Assembly: GCA_030591745.1 (NCBI GenBank)
Contig: JAUVAM010000020.1
Location: 1-14,352, forward strand
DNA from: Deltaproteobacteria bacterium
GTDB taxonomy: Bacteria; Myxococcota; B64-G9
DNA: 14,352 nt
Reading direction: 5' to 3'
Made by a program: the position numbers and the translations under genes. Shown piece by piece: positions 5,998-12,996 of this stretch (position 1 is the first letter of the stretch; each line of letters starts with the position of its first letter). The notes beneath the pieces were generated by a model. It had not been told where the DNA came from. It ran no database searches and was given only the letters and a program-made list of their open reading frames with translations.

Positions 5998-6611
5998 GGG
6001 GCTGGATCCGGCATGCGAGCGAAAGCCATGGCGCGAACCGGGATGCCAAACTGTTGGCATTTATGCTCTCGGTGGGAGCCCAGGCCACCGAGCACATTTT
6101 GTTTGAAGTCCATCACATCCAGCGCTTCGAGCTTCGTACAGGCACTGAGGACCTCCCGCGCCTCTTCTGCCAAGTCGGGGACGTCGGTCTGAACGAAGAT
6201 CCATCCCCCCGGCCTTAACATTTGTGCCCAAAGGTCTACCAACTTGGGGCGTACGAGGCGTCGCTTGCGGTGCCTTTTTTTCCACCAGGGGTCGGGGTGG
6301 AAGATCGAGAAACCCTCCACGGACGCTTTGTCAAAAAGCAAGGGAAGATCCACGGATGCATCACAACGGATGGCGCGCAAGTTCAAAACGCCCTGCTTCT
6401 TGGCTCGCTGGCGTAACAGGCCCACCCATTTGATTCGAGTCTCGATGGCCACTACGTTCCGGTCAGGCCTGGCCTGAGCTCGTTCGAAGGCGTAGTGACC
6501 GCGTCCGCAGCCCAGATCGACCTCCAGTTTTGCATGTCGACCGAAAGCGATAGACCAGTCTGGGAGTCGAATGGGCAGGCCAGCAGGCCGGATGCGCATC
6601 AGGGGCAACAT
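5994..6611 (-). CDS. trmB: tRNA (guanine-N7-)-methyltransferase
   Basis: A 205-residue SAM-dependent methyltransferase that makes m7G46 in the variable loop of tRNAs. The SAM-binding loop VDLGCGRGHY lies at residues 31-40, an acidic residue in AIETR at 57, and the TrmB fingerprint FHPDPWWKKRHRKRR at about 104-118. FVQTDVPD follows at 139-146, and the C-terminal SHREHKCQQFG matches the family's tRNA-facing end. Length is normal. The ATG at 6611 is preceded by GAGGA at eight bases. A longer open frame runs upstream through the intergenic region and opposite the next gene, but it has no family similarity and was not used. It is the first gene of a two-gene unit with the phosphoesterase. Confidence 0.93.
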   Translation of the reverse strand: MLPLMRIRPAGLPIRLPDWSIAFGRHAKLEVDLGCGRGHYAFERAQARPDRNVVAIETRIKWVGLLRQRAKKQGVLNLRAIRCDASVDLPLLFDKASVEGFSIFHPDPWWKKRHRKRRLVRPKLVDLWAQMLRPGGWIFVQTDVPDLAEEAREVLSACTKLEALDVMDFKQNVLGGLGSHREHKCQQFGIPVRAMAFARMPDPAP

Positions 6612-6636
6612 GTGATGATCCTCTTGGGGTTGGCGG

Positions 6637-6665
6637 TTGATCGTCTTGGGGCCATGCCGTAGACT
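6637..6665 (+). promoter_or_regulatory. Promoter of the cyclic-nucleotide-binding protein gene
   Basis: TTGATC (6637-6642), a 17-base spacer and TAGACT (6660-6665) give four of six matches in each box. Transcription would start near 6672, with a leader of about 50 bases that contains the palindrome at 6665-6677 and an AGGAGGT ribosome site (6713-6719). Confidence 0.4.
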
Positions 6666-6666
6666 C

Positions 6667-6695
6667 GGGCTACCCGAATCATTTCGCGATGTCAA
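6667..6695 (-). promoter_or_regulatory. Possible trmB promoter
   Basis: On the minus strand a perfect TTGACA (6690-6695) is followed after 17 bases by TAGCCC (6667-6672), which keeps only the first two -10 positions. The -10 falls inside a small palindrome, TCGGG-CTA-CCCGA (6665-6677), that also sits in the leader of the divergent gene. Confidence 0.3.
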
Positions 6696-6724
6696 GCTAG
6701 TGTCGACAACCCAGGAGGTATAAG

Positions 6725-8053
6725 GTGGCCAAGACCCTCGAATCCATGTGGAAAGAAGTTGTGGTGGCCTTTGAGCATAAGCGCTGGGATGAGGCCCTTC
6801 GGCGCTGCATCGTGATTCTGCAAGGCGCGCCTTCTTCCTTCGAGGCACGTATGAAAATAGCGGACATTTTGCTCAAGCAGGGGCATGAGCAGGAGGCTGC
6901 CGAGGTTTATAAGGTCGTGGCCTGGCATTTTACCAAGGCCGGATTCCCCTTGCTGGGCATTGTGGCCATCAAGATGTTGACTGCCTTTGAAGACAGCTAC
7001 AACGCAGTCTTGGAGGTTCTGGCGGGCCTTTATTCGGCAGATTCGGATAGGGTGTCGAAAGATGTCCCGCCGCAACGCTTGCCTGACCTTTCTCAGATTG
7101 AGCTCAGTAACGCCGGGCTCAACGTGGATAGTGCCATCCCCCTTGAGGGGCGAGCATTGGTCGAACTGGCCAGCAAGCTGGCTCGGGACGAGAAGGGCTT
7201 GGATGACTATCCGAGTAAGCTGCCAGCAATCCCCCTGTTCAGTGATTTGCCCGAGGATGCTTTCGCCAAGGTTCTGCGAGATCTGCGTCTGAATAGGTTG
7301 GCGGGTGACGGTGTGGTCATCAGGGAGGGGGAGCAGGGGAACTCATTTTACCTCCTGGCTCGAGGGCATGTGGAAGTACGAAAAAAAGTGGGTTCCGAGA
7401 GCCTGGTTCTGGCGCGCCTGGCAGACGGCTCGGTATTCGGGGAGATGGCTCTGGTCTCCAGCGAACCGCGCTCGGCGACCGTCCGGGCGCTGACTCACTT
7501 GGACCTCCTGGAGTTAAGCCGCGAGGATTTGGAGCGTGGGGCCAAGGAAATGGCGAGCGTCAGCAAGGCATTGACAAAGTTCACGCGCGCCAGAATGCTG
7601 AACAACCTGATGGCCCTTTCGGCGGTTTTTCGCACCCTGCCATCGGCCGATCGTCACCGCTTGCTGGATTGTTTCGTGTCCATGGAGATTAGCAAGGGTC
7701 AGGTCCTCATCGAGGAAGGGCGGCAGGGCCCGGGCTTGTTTGTTCTCCTTCGAGGTGAGGTGGAGGTGAAGAAGCGGGAAGGGGAGACCCTGGTGCCCCT
7801 GGCGCTTCTCCGAGAGGGTGACGTCTTCGGAGAGATCTCGCTTATCAAGGAGTCACCCACCACCGCCACGGTTATCGCTGGTGCCGAAGGAGAGCTGCTT
7901 TATTTGTCACGCAGCGAGTTCGAAAAGCAGGTTCGTCAGAACCCGGATCTGTGGAAGACGCTGACCGAGATCGGGGATGAACGCCTGAAGGAAACCTCTC
8001 GCCTCATGACCGAGACAGGATTCTTGAGTGACGATGAGTTTGTGTTGGTTTGA
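6725..8053 (+). CDS. TPR-like protein with two cyclic-nucleotide-binding domains
   Basis: A 442-residue soluble protein starting at a GTG with AGGAGGT five bases upstream. Residues 7-95 form TPR-like helical pairs (WKEVVVAFEHKRWDEAL, then ADILLKQGHEQEAAEVY). After a linker, a first cNMP-binding domain spans about 171-285 and its phosphate-binding cassette FGEMALVSSEPRSATV keeps the key Arg249. A second spans about 302-415; its cassette FGEISLIKESPTTATV has Thr379 where the phosphate-contacting Arg is expected. By family knowledge, domain 1 could bind cAMP, cGMP or a relative, while domain 2 may be structural or bind something else. There is no DNA-binding, kinase or channel domain, so output is probably by protein contact through the TPR part. 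It converges on the HEAT lipoprotein gene with six bases between stops. Confidence 0.87.
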   Translation: MAKTLESMWKEVVVAFEHKRWDEALRRCIVILQGAPSSFEARMKIADILLKQGHEQEAAEVYKVVAWHFTKAGFPLLGIVAIKMLTAFEDSYNAVLEVLAGLYSADSDRVSKDVPPQRLPDLSQIELSNAGLNVDSAIPLEGRALVELASKLARDEKGLDDYPSKLPAIPLFSDLPEDAFAKVLRDLRLNRLAGDGVVIREGEQGNSFYLLARGHVEVRKKVGSESLVLARLADGSVFGEMALVSSEPRSATVRALTHLDLLELSREDLERGAKEMASVSKALTKFTRARMLNNLMALSAVFRTLPSADRHRLLDCFVSMEISKGQVLIEEGRQGPGLFVLLRGEVEVKKREGETLVPLALLREGDVFGEISLIKESPTTATVIAGAEGELLYLSRSEFEKQVRQNPDLWKTLTEIGDERLKETSRLMTETGFLSDDEFVLV

Positions 8054-8059
8054 TGCGGG

Positions 8060-9604
8060 TTACTTGGCGGTGCGAAGCAGGCGAGCGGCCAGGCGCTTGT
8101 ACTTCTCGTTGACTTCCTTGAAGCGAGTCGAACCCTTTTCTGTCACGTTTACTAAGACGACGATGGACGCGATGGGCTTGGGAGAGTTGAGCTTGGTGAA
8201 TGCGTCCACCAGGGCCCATCGCACGTTCACGTTCTGGTCGGCCAAAAGACCCATCAGGGGGTCCACGGCCTTCTTGTCGCCCAGGCGCCCCAATTCGTAG
8301 ATGGCTTTCTCGCGAATGCTTGAATCCTTGTCCTTAAGCTTGCCGATCCAGCAATCCAGGTTTTGTTTGCACTCGCCGTAAACCGTGACCCGCAGGATGG
8401 CCTTTTCAATGGCTGGCGTCAGATCCCGGTCCTTGTGTTTTTTCTTGAGTTCTTCCAGTTTGGCGAGGTCGGCATCGGTTCCCAGGTTGCCGATGGCGTC
8501 TACCATGGGTACGCGGGTGCGTGGATGCTGGGTGCCTGTGCCGGCCACCTCGATCAGCTTGGGCACCACCGACCGATCTCCGATGTTGATGAGGGCGGTG
8601 CCGATCACCGTGCGCACGTCCCAGTACTTGGAATCGAGTACCTTCATGATGGGGGCGATGGCTCGTTTGTCGCCAACGTCGCCCAGGGCGTTGATGAGCC
8701 GGACCAGGACCAAAAGGCGGTTGGTTTCGGCCTCCCATTTCATCACTTTTTCGACCATCTCCAGCAGGGCTTCGGTGGCCTTGTTCGAACCGATGTCACC
8801 GAGCACCTGGGCTGCGTTGGCCTCTAAGGCGCCATCCAGGATGCCCATGCTGCTTTCCAGCAAGACCTTTACTTCTTTGTTTTTGCCTTTCAGGGTTTGG
8901 ATGAGCAGGTCAACCGCGGGGTCACCGATTTTAACCAGGGCCAGGTTCGCGTGTGCGAAGAAATAGGCCTTCTCCATATACAGGGCCTTGACCATCACGC
9001 TCACGACCTTGGGATCACCGATCTCACCAAGGGCGAAGACCGCGTTGGCGCGCAGCGGCTTTTTCTCGTTTTTATCCAGCATGATCTCGAGCAGATCGTC
9101 GATGGCGTCTTTGGCTTTGATTTTGCCCAAAGACCGAATGGCGGAACGCTTGACGTAGGGATCCTTGGTGACCTTCATCAGTCGCCTGATGTGATCGGCG
9201 GCTTTCAGGTCTCCGATGGCGCCTAAGGCCGTGGCGATTTTCTGGTTGGCTCGGTTGGTGGCCTTGGCCTTGCGTCCGTCTTTACTTGGGCCCGCTGTGA
9301 GGTTGATGGCGTCCATCATGGGCTTCACCGCGGTCTTGGTCTTCCACTTGCCGAAGATTTCGGCGATATCTTCTCGAAGCTTGGGCTGATCAGCTGCCTT
9401 CAGGAAGGCTGCCACAAGGGCGGGTTCGGCCTCTTTGTCATTCAGGTCCTTTAATTGACCCACGGCTTTTTCCGCTAATTCTGGAGTTTGCAGCGCTTCC
9501 ATCCAGCAGGCCACGTCCTCACCTAGTTTGCAGTCTTTTTTACAGCCAGCTAAAGAAATGGTAGCCAAAACCAAAAGAATCACACCGAATTGCAGCTTTC
9601 GCAT
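8060..9604 (-). CDS. HEAT-repeat lipoprotein
   Basis: A 514-residue protein made almost entirely of HEAT / PBS-lyase-like helical repeats (for example ANAVFALGEIGDPKVVSVMV). It starts with a lipoprotein signal whose lipobox LAGC puts the lipid on Cys21. Lys at +2 is not an inner-membrane retention signal by the E. coli Lol rule, so the outer membrane is likely. Near the N-terminus Cys25 and Cys33-Trp34, and near residues 412-419 Cys412 and Cys418-Trp419, form two similar C-x(5-7)-CW elements followed by a helix, which may be disulfide-locked repeat caps. HEAT arrays usually act as protein-binding scaffolds; the partner here is unknown. The ATG has an AAGGGGG ribosome site. The neighbouring divergent gene encodes another exported HEAT protein. 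Confidence 0.85.
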   Translation of the reverse strand: MRKLQFGVILLVLATISLAGCKKDCKLGEDVACWMEALQTPELAEKAVGQLKDLNDKEAEPALVAAFLKAADQPKLREDIAEIFGKWKTKTAVKPMMDAINLTAGPSKDGRKAKATNRANQKIATALGAIGDLKAADHIRRLMKVTKDPYVKRSAIRSLGKIKAKDAIDDLLEIMLDKNEKKPLRANAVFALGEIGDPKVVSVMVKALYMEKAYFFAHANLALVKIGDPAVDLLIQTLKGKNKEVKVLLESSMGILDGALEANAAQVLGDIGSNKATEALLEMVEKVMKWEAETNRLLVLVRLINALGDVGDKRAIAPIMKVLDSKYWDVRTVIGTALINIGDRSVVPKLIEVAGTGTQHPRTRVPMVDAIGNLGTDADLAKLEELKKKHKDRDLTPAIEKAILRVTVYGECKQNLDCWIGKLKDKDSSIREKAIYELGRLGDKKAVDPLMGLLADQNVNVRWALVDAFTKLNSPKPIASIVVLVNVTEKGSTRFKEVNEKYKRLAARLLRTAK

Positions 9605-9711
9605 GGGCTTCCCCCTTCTAGGGTCGGCATTGTCAATTATGGTTTCTATGATTGACCCTCAGTACCTCCGATGCCAAGGATAAGTCAATGAAAAAAAGAT
9701 CTTGAGGCATC

Positions 9712-9720
9712 TGATATTCT
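9712..9720 (+). promoter_or_regulatory. Possible extended -10 promoter for the second HEAT gene
   Basis: TG-A-TATTCT (9712-9720) fits an extended -10 element and lies downstream of a seven-A run (9691-9697). Transcription would start near 9727. That puts the GTG at 9721 outside the mRNA and supports ATG 9742 or 9769. No convincing -35 box is seen. Confidence 0.3.
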
Positions 9721-9768
9721 GTGCTACAGCCTGCGGGCCGGATGGTTTCCGGCTGGAACCGAGCCAAC

Positions 9769-10824
9769 ATGCCCAGAGTCTCCTTGAGGAAACTGTCTTT
9801 GATTAACGTGGCCGTTGCCGCCTTCGTCGCTTTGTTTCTCTTTCTTCCTTCCGCGGTTCGGGCGGTGGAGGACAAGGTGGCCTTCTTGACTGAAAAACTG
9901 AAAGAATCAGACTCCTTCAAGGTTCGATTGAAGGCCGCTGTCCTTCTGGGTCGCATGGAAGACCCCAGGGCCGTGGCTCCCCTTGAGCGGGCTCTGCGCG
10001 ACAACAATTATGTTGTCCGAGGTGCCGCTGCTCGGGCCCTGGGGAATCTCGGTCATGCCTTGGCCGCTTCCTCGGTGGAGCGGGTGTTGCCCCTGGTCGT
10101 TGACGAAGAGACCTTTGTTCGGCAGGAGGCTCGGCGCGCCTTGATACGACTTGCCGGGCCTGATTCGGTGGACCCATTCGTCGCCGCCCTCAGCAGCGAT
10201 AAGACCCCCGTGCGATTGGCCGCGGTACACGTGTTGGCCACTTTGGCGTTGCCCGAGGCTCGCTCTGCCATGGTGCAAACCCTGGGCGATGAAGATGAAG
10301 AGGTTCGGGCCGAGGCGGTGGTGGCCATCATGGGCTTGGCGCAAAGCCAGCGCGACAGTTTGATTATCCAGGCACTGGGGCCACAGAGTCGTTATCAGGT
10401 TCAGGCCACGGCGGCGCGTATGGCTGGTGACCTGAAGTTGACATCGGCCATGCAAGGCTTGGCTGAGCTTGCGATTTCGGACGAGGTGGTCCCAGAGGTG
10501 AGGCGTGAGGCCGAAGAGGCCATCAGGCAGATGCGTGATGGCATCGACATGGCGCGCTTGTTGCCTGATCTGCAGTCAGAGGACCGGCGCCGACAAACGC
10601 TGGCTATCAAGATGTTGGGCTTACATGGAGGGCGTTCTTCCGTGGATGCCTTGCTGGGTCTTTTAAAGGATTCGGATATTTTCGTGCGTCGCCGAGTGGT
10701 GCATGCCCTGGGCGATGCAGGCGATCCCCGCGCGGTCCATTCCTTGGAGTTCCTGCTGAAGAACGAAAACAGCGCTCAGTTTCAAGAGCAGATCCGTCGC
10801 ACCTTGCGGCGGATAAAGCCCTAA
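9769..10824 (+). CDS. Exported HEAT-repeat protein
   Basis: A 351-residue protein with a signal peptide (MPRVSLRKLSLINVAVAAF then a hydrophobic run, cleavage near SAVRA) followed by about nine HEAT / PBS-lyase-like repeats to the C-terminus, each with the A.ALG.LGD.RA pattern (for example RVVHALGDAGDPRAVHSLEF near the end). No lipobox is present, so it is probably a soluble periplasmic or secreted scaffold. The start is uncertain: ATG 9769 gives the most ordinary signal peptide but has only a weak GGA upstream, and ATG 9742 would add nine residues. It is transcribed divergently from the HEAT lipoprotein across about 165 bases. The shared architecture and placement suggest a related role, but their repeats are too degenerate to call recent paralogues by eye. 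Confidence 0.8.
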   Translation: MPRVSLRKLSLINVAVAAFVALFLFLPSAVRAVEDKVAFLTEKLKESDSFKVRLKAAVLLGRMEDPRAVAPLERALRDNNYVVRGAAARALGNLGHALAASSVERVLPLVVDEETFVRQEARRALIRLAGPDSVDPFVAALSSDKTPVRLAAVHVLATLALPEARSAMVQTLGDEDEEVRAEAVVAIMGLAQSQRDSLIIQALGPQSRYQVQATAARMAGDLKLTSAMQGLAELAISDEVVPEVRREAEEAIRQMRDGIDMARLLPDLQSEDRRRQTLAIKMLGLHGGRSSVDALLGLLKDSDIFVRRRVVHALGDAGDPRAVHSLEFLLKNENSAQFQEQIRRTLRRIKP

Positions 10825-10862
10825 ACATACCCCCTGTCGACTACTGAACGGGAGCGGGCCTG

Positions 10863-10891
10863 CAAGCGCTGGCTGCCTGGAGGAGTGCTTG
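10863..10891. terminator. Possible hairpin between the convergent HEAT and small-protein genes
   Basis: Bases 10863-10870 (CAAGCGCT) pair with 10884-10891 (AGTGCTTG) over eight pairs including one G-U, with a 13-base loop. It is the only stem in the 69-base tail-to-tail gap and begins just after the small gene's stop codon. It lacks a proper T run on either strand, so it may be a processing or Rho-assisted end at best. Confidence 0.25.
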
Positions 10892-10893
10892 TC

Positions 10894-11226
10894 TTAGATG
10901 TGGTAGCGACGGGCCAGGTCAAGCAATTGGCCATTGCTGCGCAGGTCCAGATGCTTGCGGTAGCCTTCGTCGATCTTCTTGTTTTTGCCCATGCGGGTCT
11001 GCAGCAGGGCATCCATCAACTTGTCGCGACCGCCCCACTTCTCTTTGATGGTGGTTTCCCGATCCAACAAGATCATGAGCTTGCGGTTGCTTTGAGCCTT
11101 GAGCTGCTTGCGGAATTGCTCCTTGGTGGTCTCGGAAGGGCGCTTTATCAAGCCCACGAGTTTGTCCACCAGTTTGTCTTTACCGCCGAACTGATCTTTC
11201 ACTTCTTGCAATGGCACTTTCTTCAT
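10894..11226 (-). CDS. Small basic protein made of a 51-residue tandem duplication
   Basis: A 110-residue, strongly charged, Lys-rich and probably helical cytoplasmic protein with no signal peptide. Residues 9-56 and 60-107 align without gaps at an exact offset of 51: QFGGKDKLVDKL matches KWGGRDKLMDAL, FRKQLKAQSN matches YRKHLDLRSN, and KLMILLDR matches QLLDLARR. The conserved elements are an aromatic-Gly-Gly-basic-Asp-Lys-Leu start and a [FY]RK..L...SN...L end. I do not recognise the family and assign no function. The repeat suggests two copies of a small helical module, possibly for binding nucleic acid or another protein. The ATG is preceded by GAGGTGG four bases away, and the frame, start and spacing all look like a real gene. 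Confidence 0.78.
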   Translation of the reverse strand: MKKVPLQEVKDQFGGKDKLVDKLVGLIKRPSETTKEQFRKQLKAQSNRKLMILLDRETTIKEKWGGRDKLMDALLQTRMGKNKKIDEGYRKHLDLRSNGQLLDLARRYHI

Positions 11227-11294
11227 TTTTCCACCTCATAGATAAAACGAGCGAACCATTTATCACATCGTTTGGCCTTGGGCAAGCAAAAACC

Positions 11295-11323
11295 TTGCTC
11301 CCCGGGGCCTGTGAGGCTATCTT
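11295..11323 (+). promoter_or_regulatory. Possible promoter ending at the amidase start codon
   Basis: TTGCTC (11295-11300), 17 bases, then TATCTT (11318-11323) would start transcription at about 11330, the A of the amidase ATG. There is no Shine-Dalgarno sequence at normal spacing (a GAGG lies 13 bases away), so a leaderless mRNA is a possibility. The box matches are modest (three and four of six). Confidence 0.25.
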
Positions 11324-11329
11324 TTTTCA

Positions 11330-12376
11330 ATGTCCAGGATGAAAAAATGGTTTCTTCAGTTGCTTGGCTTGTTCGCCATGGCCCCACTTTGTCTTGCGGG
11401 CACTCCTCGCCCGGCAGACGCTGGGGATGCTCCTCGGGCCCCGGCTGCCGATCAGGCCCCCGCGGTGCAGGTTGTGTTCAAGGACGGCCTGATGGTGGAG
11501 CTGCGGCGTCGAATCATGATTCGTATGGTGGGTCCCGGGTTGGCCGGCGAACTTCGGGTCATCGGCAGCGTGGTGGAGGGCTTGTTGAGCGTGGCCGACC
11601 AACGTCAACTCCGAAAGAGTTTTCCCGAGGCTTTTCCACCGGTTAGCGTAGGAAAAATGCGCAAGGCCCTGGTGCTCATCGATCCGGGGCATGGGGGCAA
11701 GGAGAAGGGCGCCGTGGGTGTGAGCGGCATGCTGGAAAAGGATTTGGTACTGGCCATCTCCAAGCGGATCCATCGGCGCTTGCTGAGCCTTGGCGATGTC
11801 CGGGTGGTGATGACCCGTGAGACAGACGAACACGTGGACCTGTGGGACCGGGTTGAGATGGCGAACAAGATTAAGGCGGATCTCTTTATCAGCGTACACG
11901 CCAACGCCTTTGTGAGGCCAAGCCTGGGCGGTGTGGAGACATTTTTTCACTCGGTGGATGCTTCGGACGAGGAAGCCAGGCGGGTGGCGCGGGCGGAGAA
12001 TGCGGCGCAGCGACGCGAGGTCGACCGGAGCGTCGACCCCTTGTCTTCCATCCTGGCCGACATGCAGCGGGCCGAGACCCTGCGTAATTCAAGTCGCTTT
12101 GCCCATCTGGTCCAGGAGCAGTTGGCCGGCATCCTTCCTTTTGACAATCTGGGTGTGCGCCAGGCCGATTTTGTGGTCTTGAGAGGGACCCGGATGCCTT
12201 CGGTTCTGCTGGAGTTGGGTTTCATGACCAACAGGCGAGAGGAGCGGATCCTCAAGCAAAAGAAGGTGCAGGAGGAAATCGCGGCGGCGGTGGTCAAGTC
12301 CGTGGCTGAATTCGTCCGGCTCATGCGGCTCAAGAATGCCTCCGTGGTCGAGGACCCGGAGGGCGGCAAGCCATGA
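11330..12376 (+). CDS. N-acetylmuramoyl-L-alanine amidase (Amidase_3, AmiA/B/C type)
   Basis: A 348-residue exported zinc amidase that cuts the bond between MurNAc and the stem peptide of peptidoglycan, acting in the periplasm during daughter-cell separation or wall turnover. A signal peptide covers about residues 1-23. Residues 45-105 form a short non-AMIN-like N-terminal region. The Amidase_3 domain starts at LVLIDPGHGG (His121), with GMLEKD (Glu136), MTRETD, ADLFISVHANA (His190) as the third zinc ligand, and SVLLELGFMTN carrying catalytic Glu295. The stretch 210-265 between GVETFF and VQEQLAG matches the position of the regulatory helix that blocks the active site in AmiB/AmiC until an EnvC-like activator binds; that is inference. 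The start is ATG 11330, with 11339 an alternative. Its stop overlaps the rdgB start as ATGA. Confidence 0.92.
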   Translation: MSRMKKWFLQLLGLFAMAPLCLAGTPRPADAGDAPRAPAADQAPAVQVVFKDGLMVELRRRIMIRMVGPGLAGELRVIGSVVEGLLSVADQRQLRKSFPEAFPPVSVGKMRKALVLIDPGHGGKEKGAVGVSGMLEKDLVLAISKRIHRRLLSLGDVRVVMTRETDEHVDLWDRVEMANKIKADLFISVHANAFVRPSLGGVETFFHSVDASDEEARRVARAENAAQRREVDRSVDPLSSILADMQRAETLRNSSRFAHLVQEQLAGILPFDNLGVRQADFVVLRGTRMPSVLLELGFMTNRREERILKQKKVQEEIAAAVVKSVAEFVRLMRLKNASVVEDPEGGKP

Positions 12377-12996
12377 AGCGCCTGATTTTTGCTTCCCGTA
12401 ACGCGGGCAAGGTCGTTGAGGTACGACGCCTGCTCGAACCCCTGGGATTCTCTGTGCAGACCATGGCCGAAGCCGGTCTGGATGAGGACTTGCCTGAAGA
12501 GAGCGACACCTTCGAGGCCAACGCAGAGTCCAAGGCCAGCGCCCTGCGCATTCTTCTGGGGCAGGAGGATGTCTGGACCTTGGCCGACGATTCGGGCCTG
12601 GTTGTCGACGCCCTCAATGGCGCACCCGGGGTCTATTCTGCCCGTTTCGCGGGATATGAGGGAGCCGAGGCTCGGGCCCGAGACCAGGCCAACAACGCAA
12701 AGCTGCTTAAAGAGTTGGCGCAGGTCGAGGGGGTAAACCGCAGCGCGCGTTTTGTCTGTTGCTTGATCTTGCTGGGGCCTGATGCTCGTTTGGTGACGCG
12801 GGGTACTTGCGAAGGTCGGATCATCGAGGCACCTCGAGGTGAGGGCGGCTTTGGTTACGACCCTCTATTTCTGCCGGAAGGCTTTTCGCGCAGCATGGCC
12901 GAGTTGGGCCTGGATGAGAAGAATCGCATCTCCCATCGGGGGCAAGCCTTGGCGAGTTTGGTTGAGCGTTTGCGCGATGAGGATTTCGTTATCTAA
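12373..12996 (+). CDS. rdgB: RdgB/HAM1 family XTP/dITP diphosphatase
   Basis: A 207-residue cytoplasmic nucleotide-pool sanitiser that hydrolyses dITP, ITP and XTP to monophosphate and pyrophosphate, keeping deaminated purines out of DNA and RNA. Family motifs are all present: ASRNAGKVVEV (Ser8, Lys13, Glu16), the catalytic LADDSGLVVDAL with Asp72 and Asp73, GAPGVYSARFAG, GFGYDPLF at 159-166, and KNRISHRGQAL with the base-recognising Ser-His-Arg (186-188). Length is typical. It starts on the ATG that overlaps the amidase stop (ATGA), so the two are translationally coupled. Its stop overlaps the end of the ABC permease gene by eight bases on the other strand. Confidence 0.95.
   Translation: MKRLIFASRNAGKVVEVRRLLEPLGFSVQTMAEAGLDEDLPEESDTFEANAESKASALRILLGQEDVWTLADDSGLVVDALNGAPGVYSARFAGYEGAEARARDQANNAKLLKELAQVEGVNRSARFVCCLILLGPDARLVTRGTCEGRIIEAPRGEGGFGYDPLFLPEGFSRSMAELGLDEKNRISHRGQALASLVERLRDEDFVI

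Noticed and set aside
5998..6060. ATG at 6060 as start of the phosphoesterase
   Set aside because: It lies within trmB and the added 21 residues do not look like a domain; the GTGA overlap at 5994-5997 is the usual coupling arrangement.
6612..6848. N-terminal extension of trmB reaching opposite the cNMP-protein gene
   Set aside because: The extra 79 residues have no TrmB similarity and cross a promoter-bearing intergenic region; ATG 6611 with GAGGA fits the family length.
8363..8966. Long + strand open frames (154 and 193 codons) opposite the HEAT lipoprotein
   Set aside because: The codon pattern follows the antisense of HEAT repeats and no domain is recognisable; the minus-strand gene has lipobox, repeats and ribosome site.
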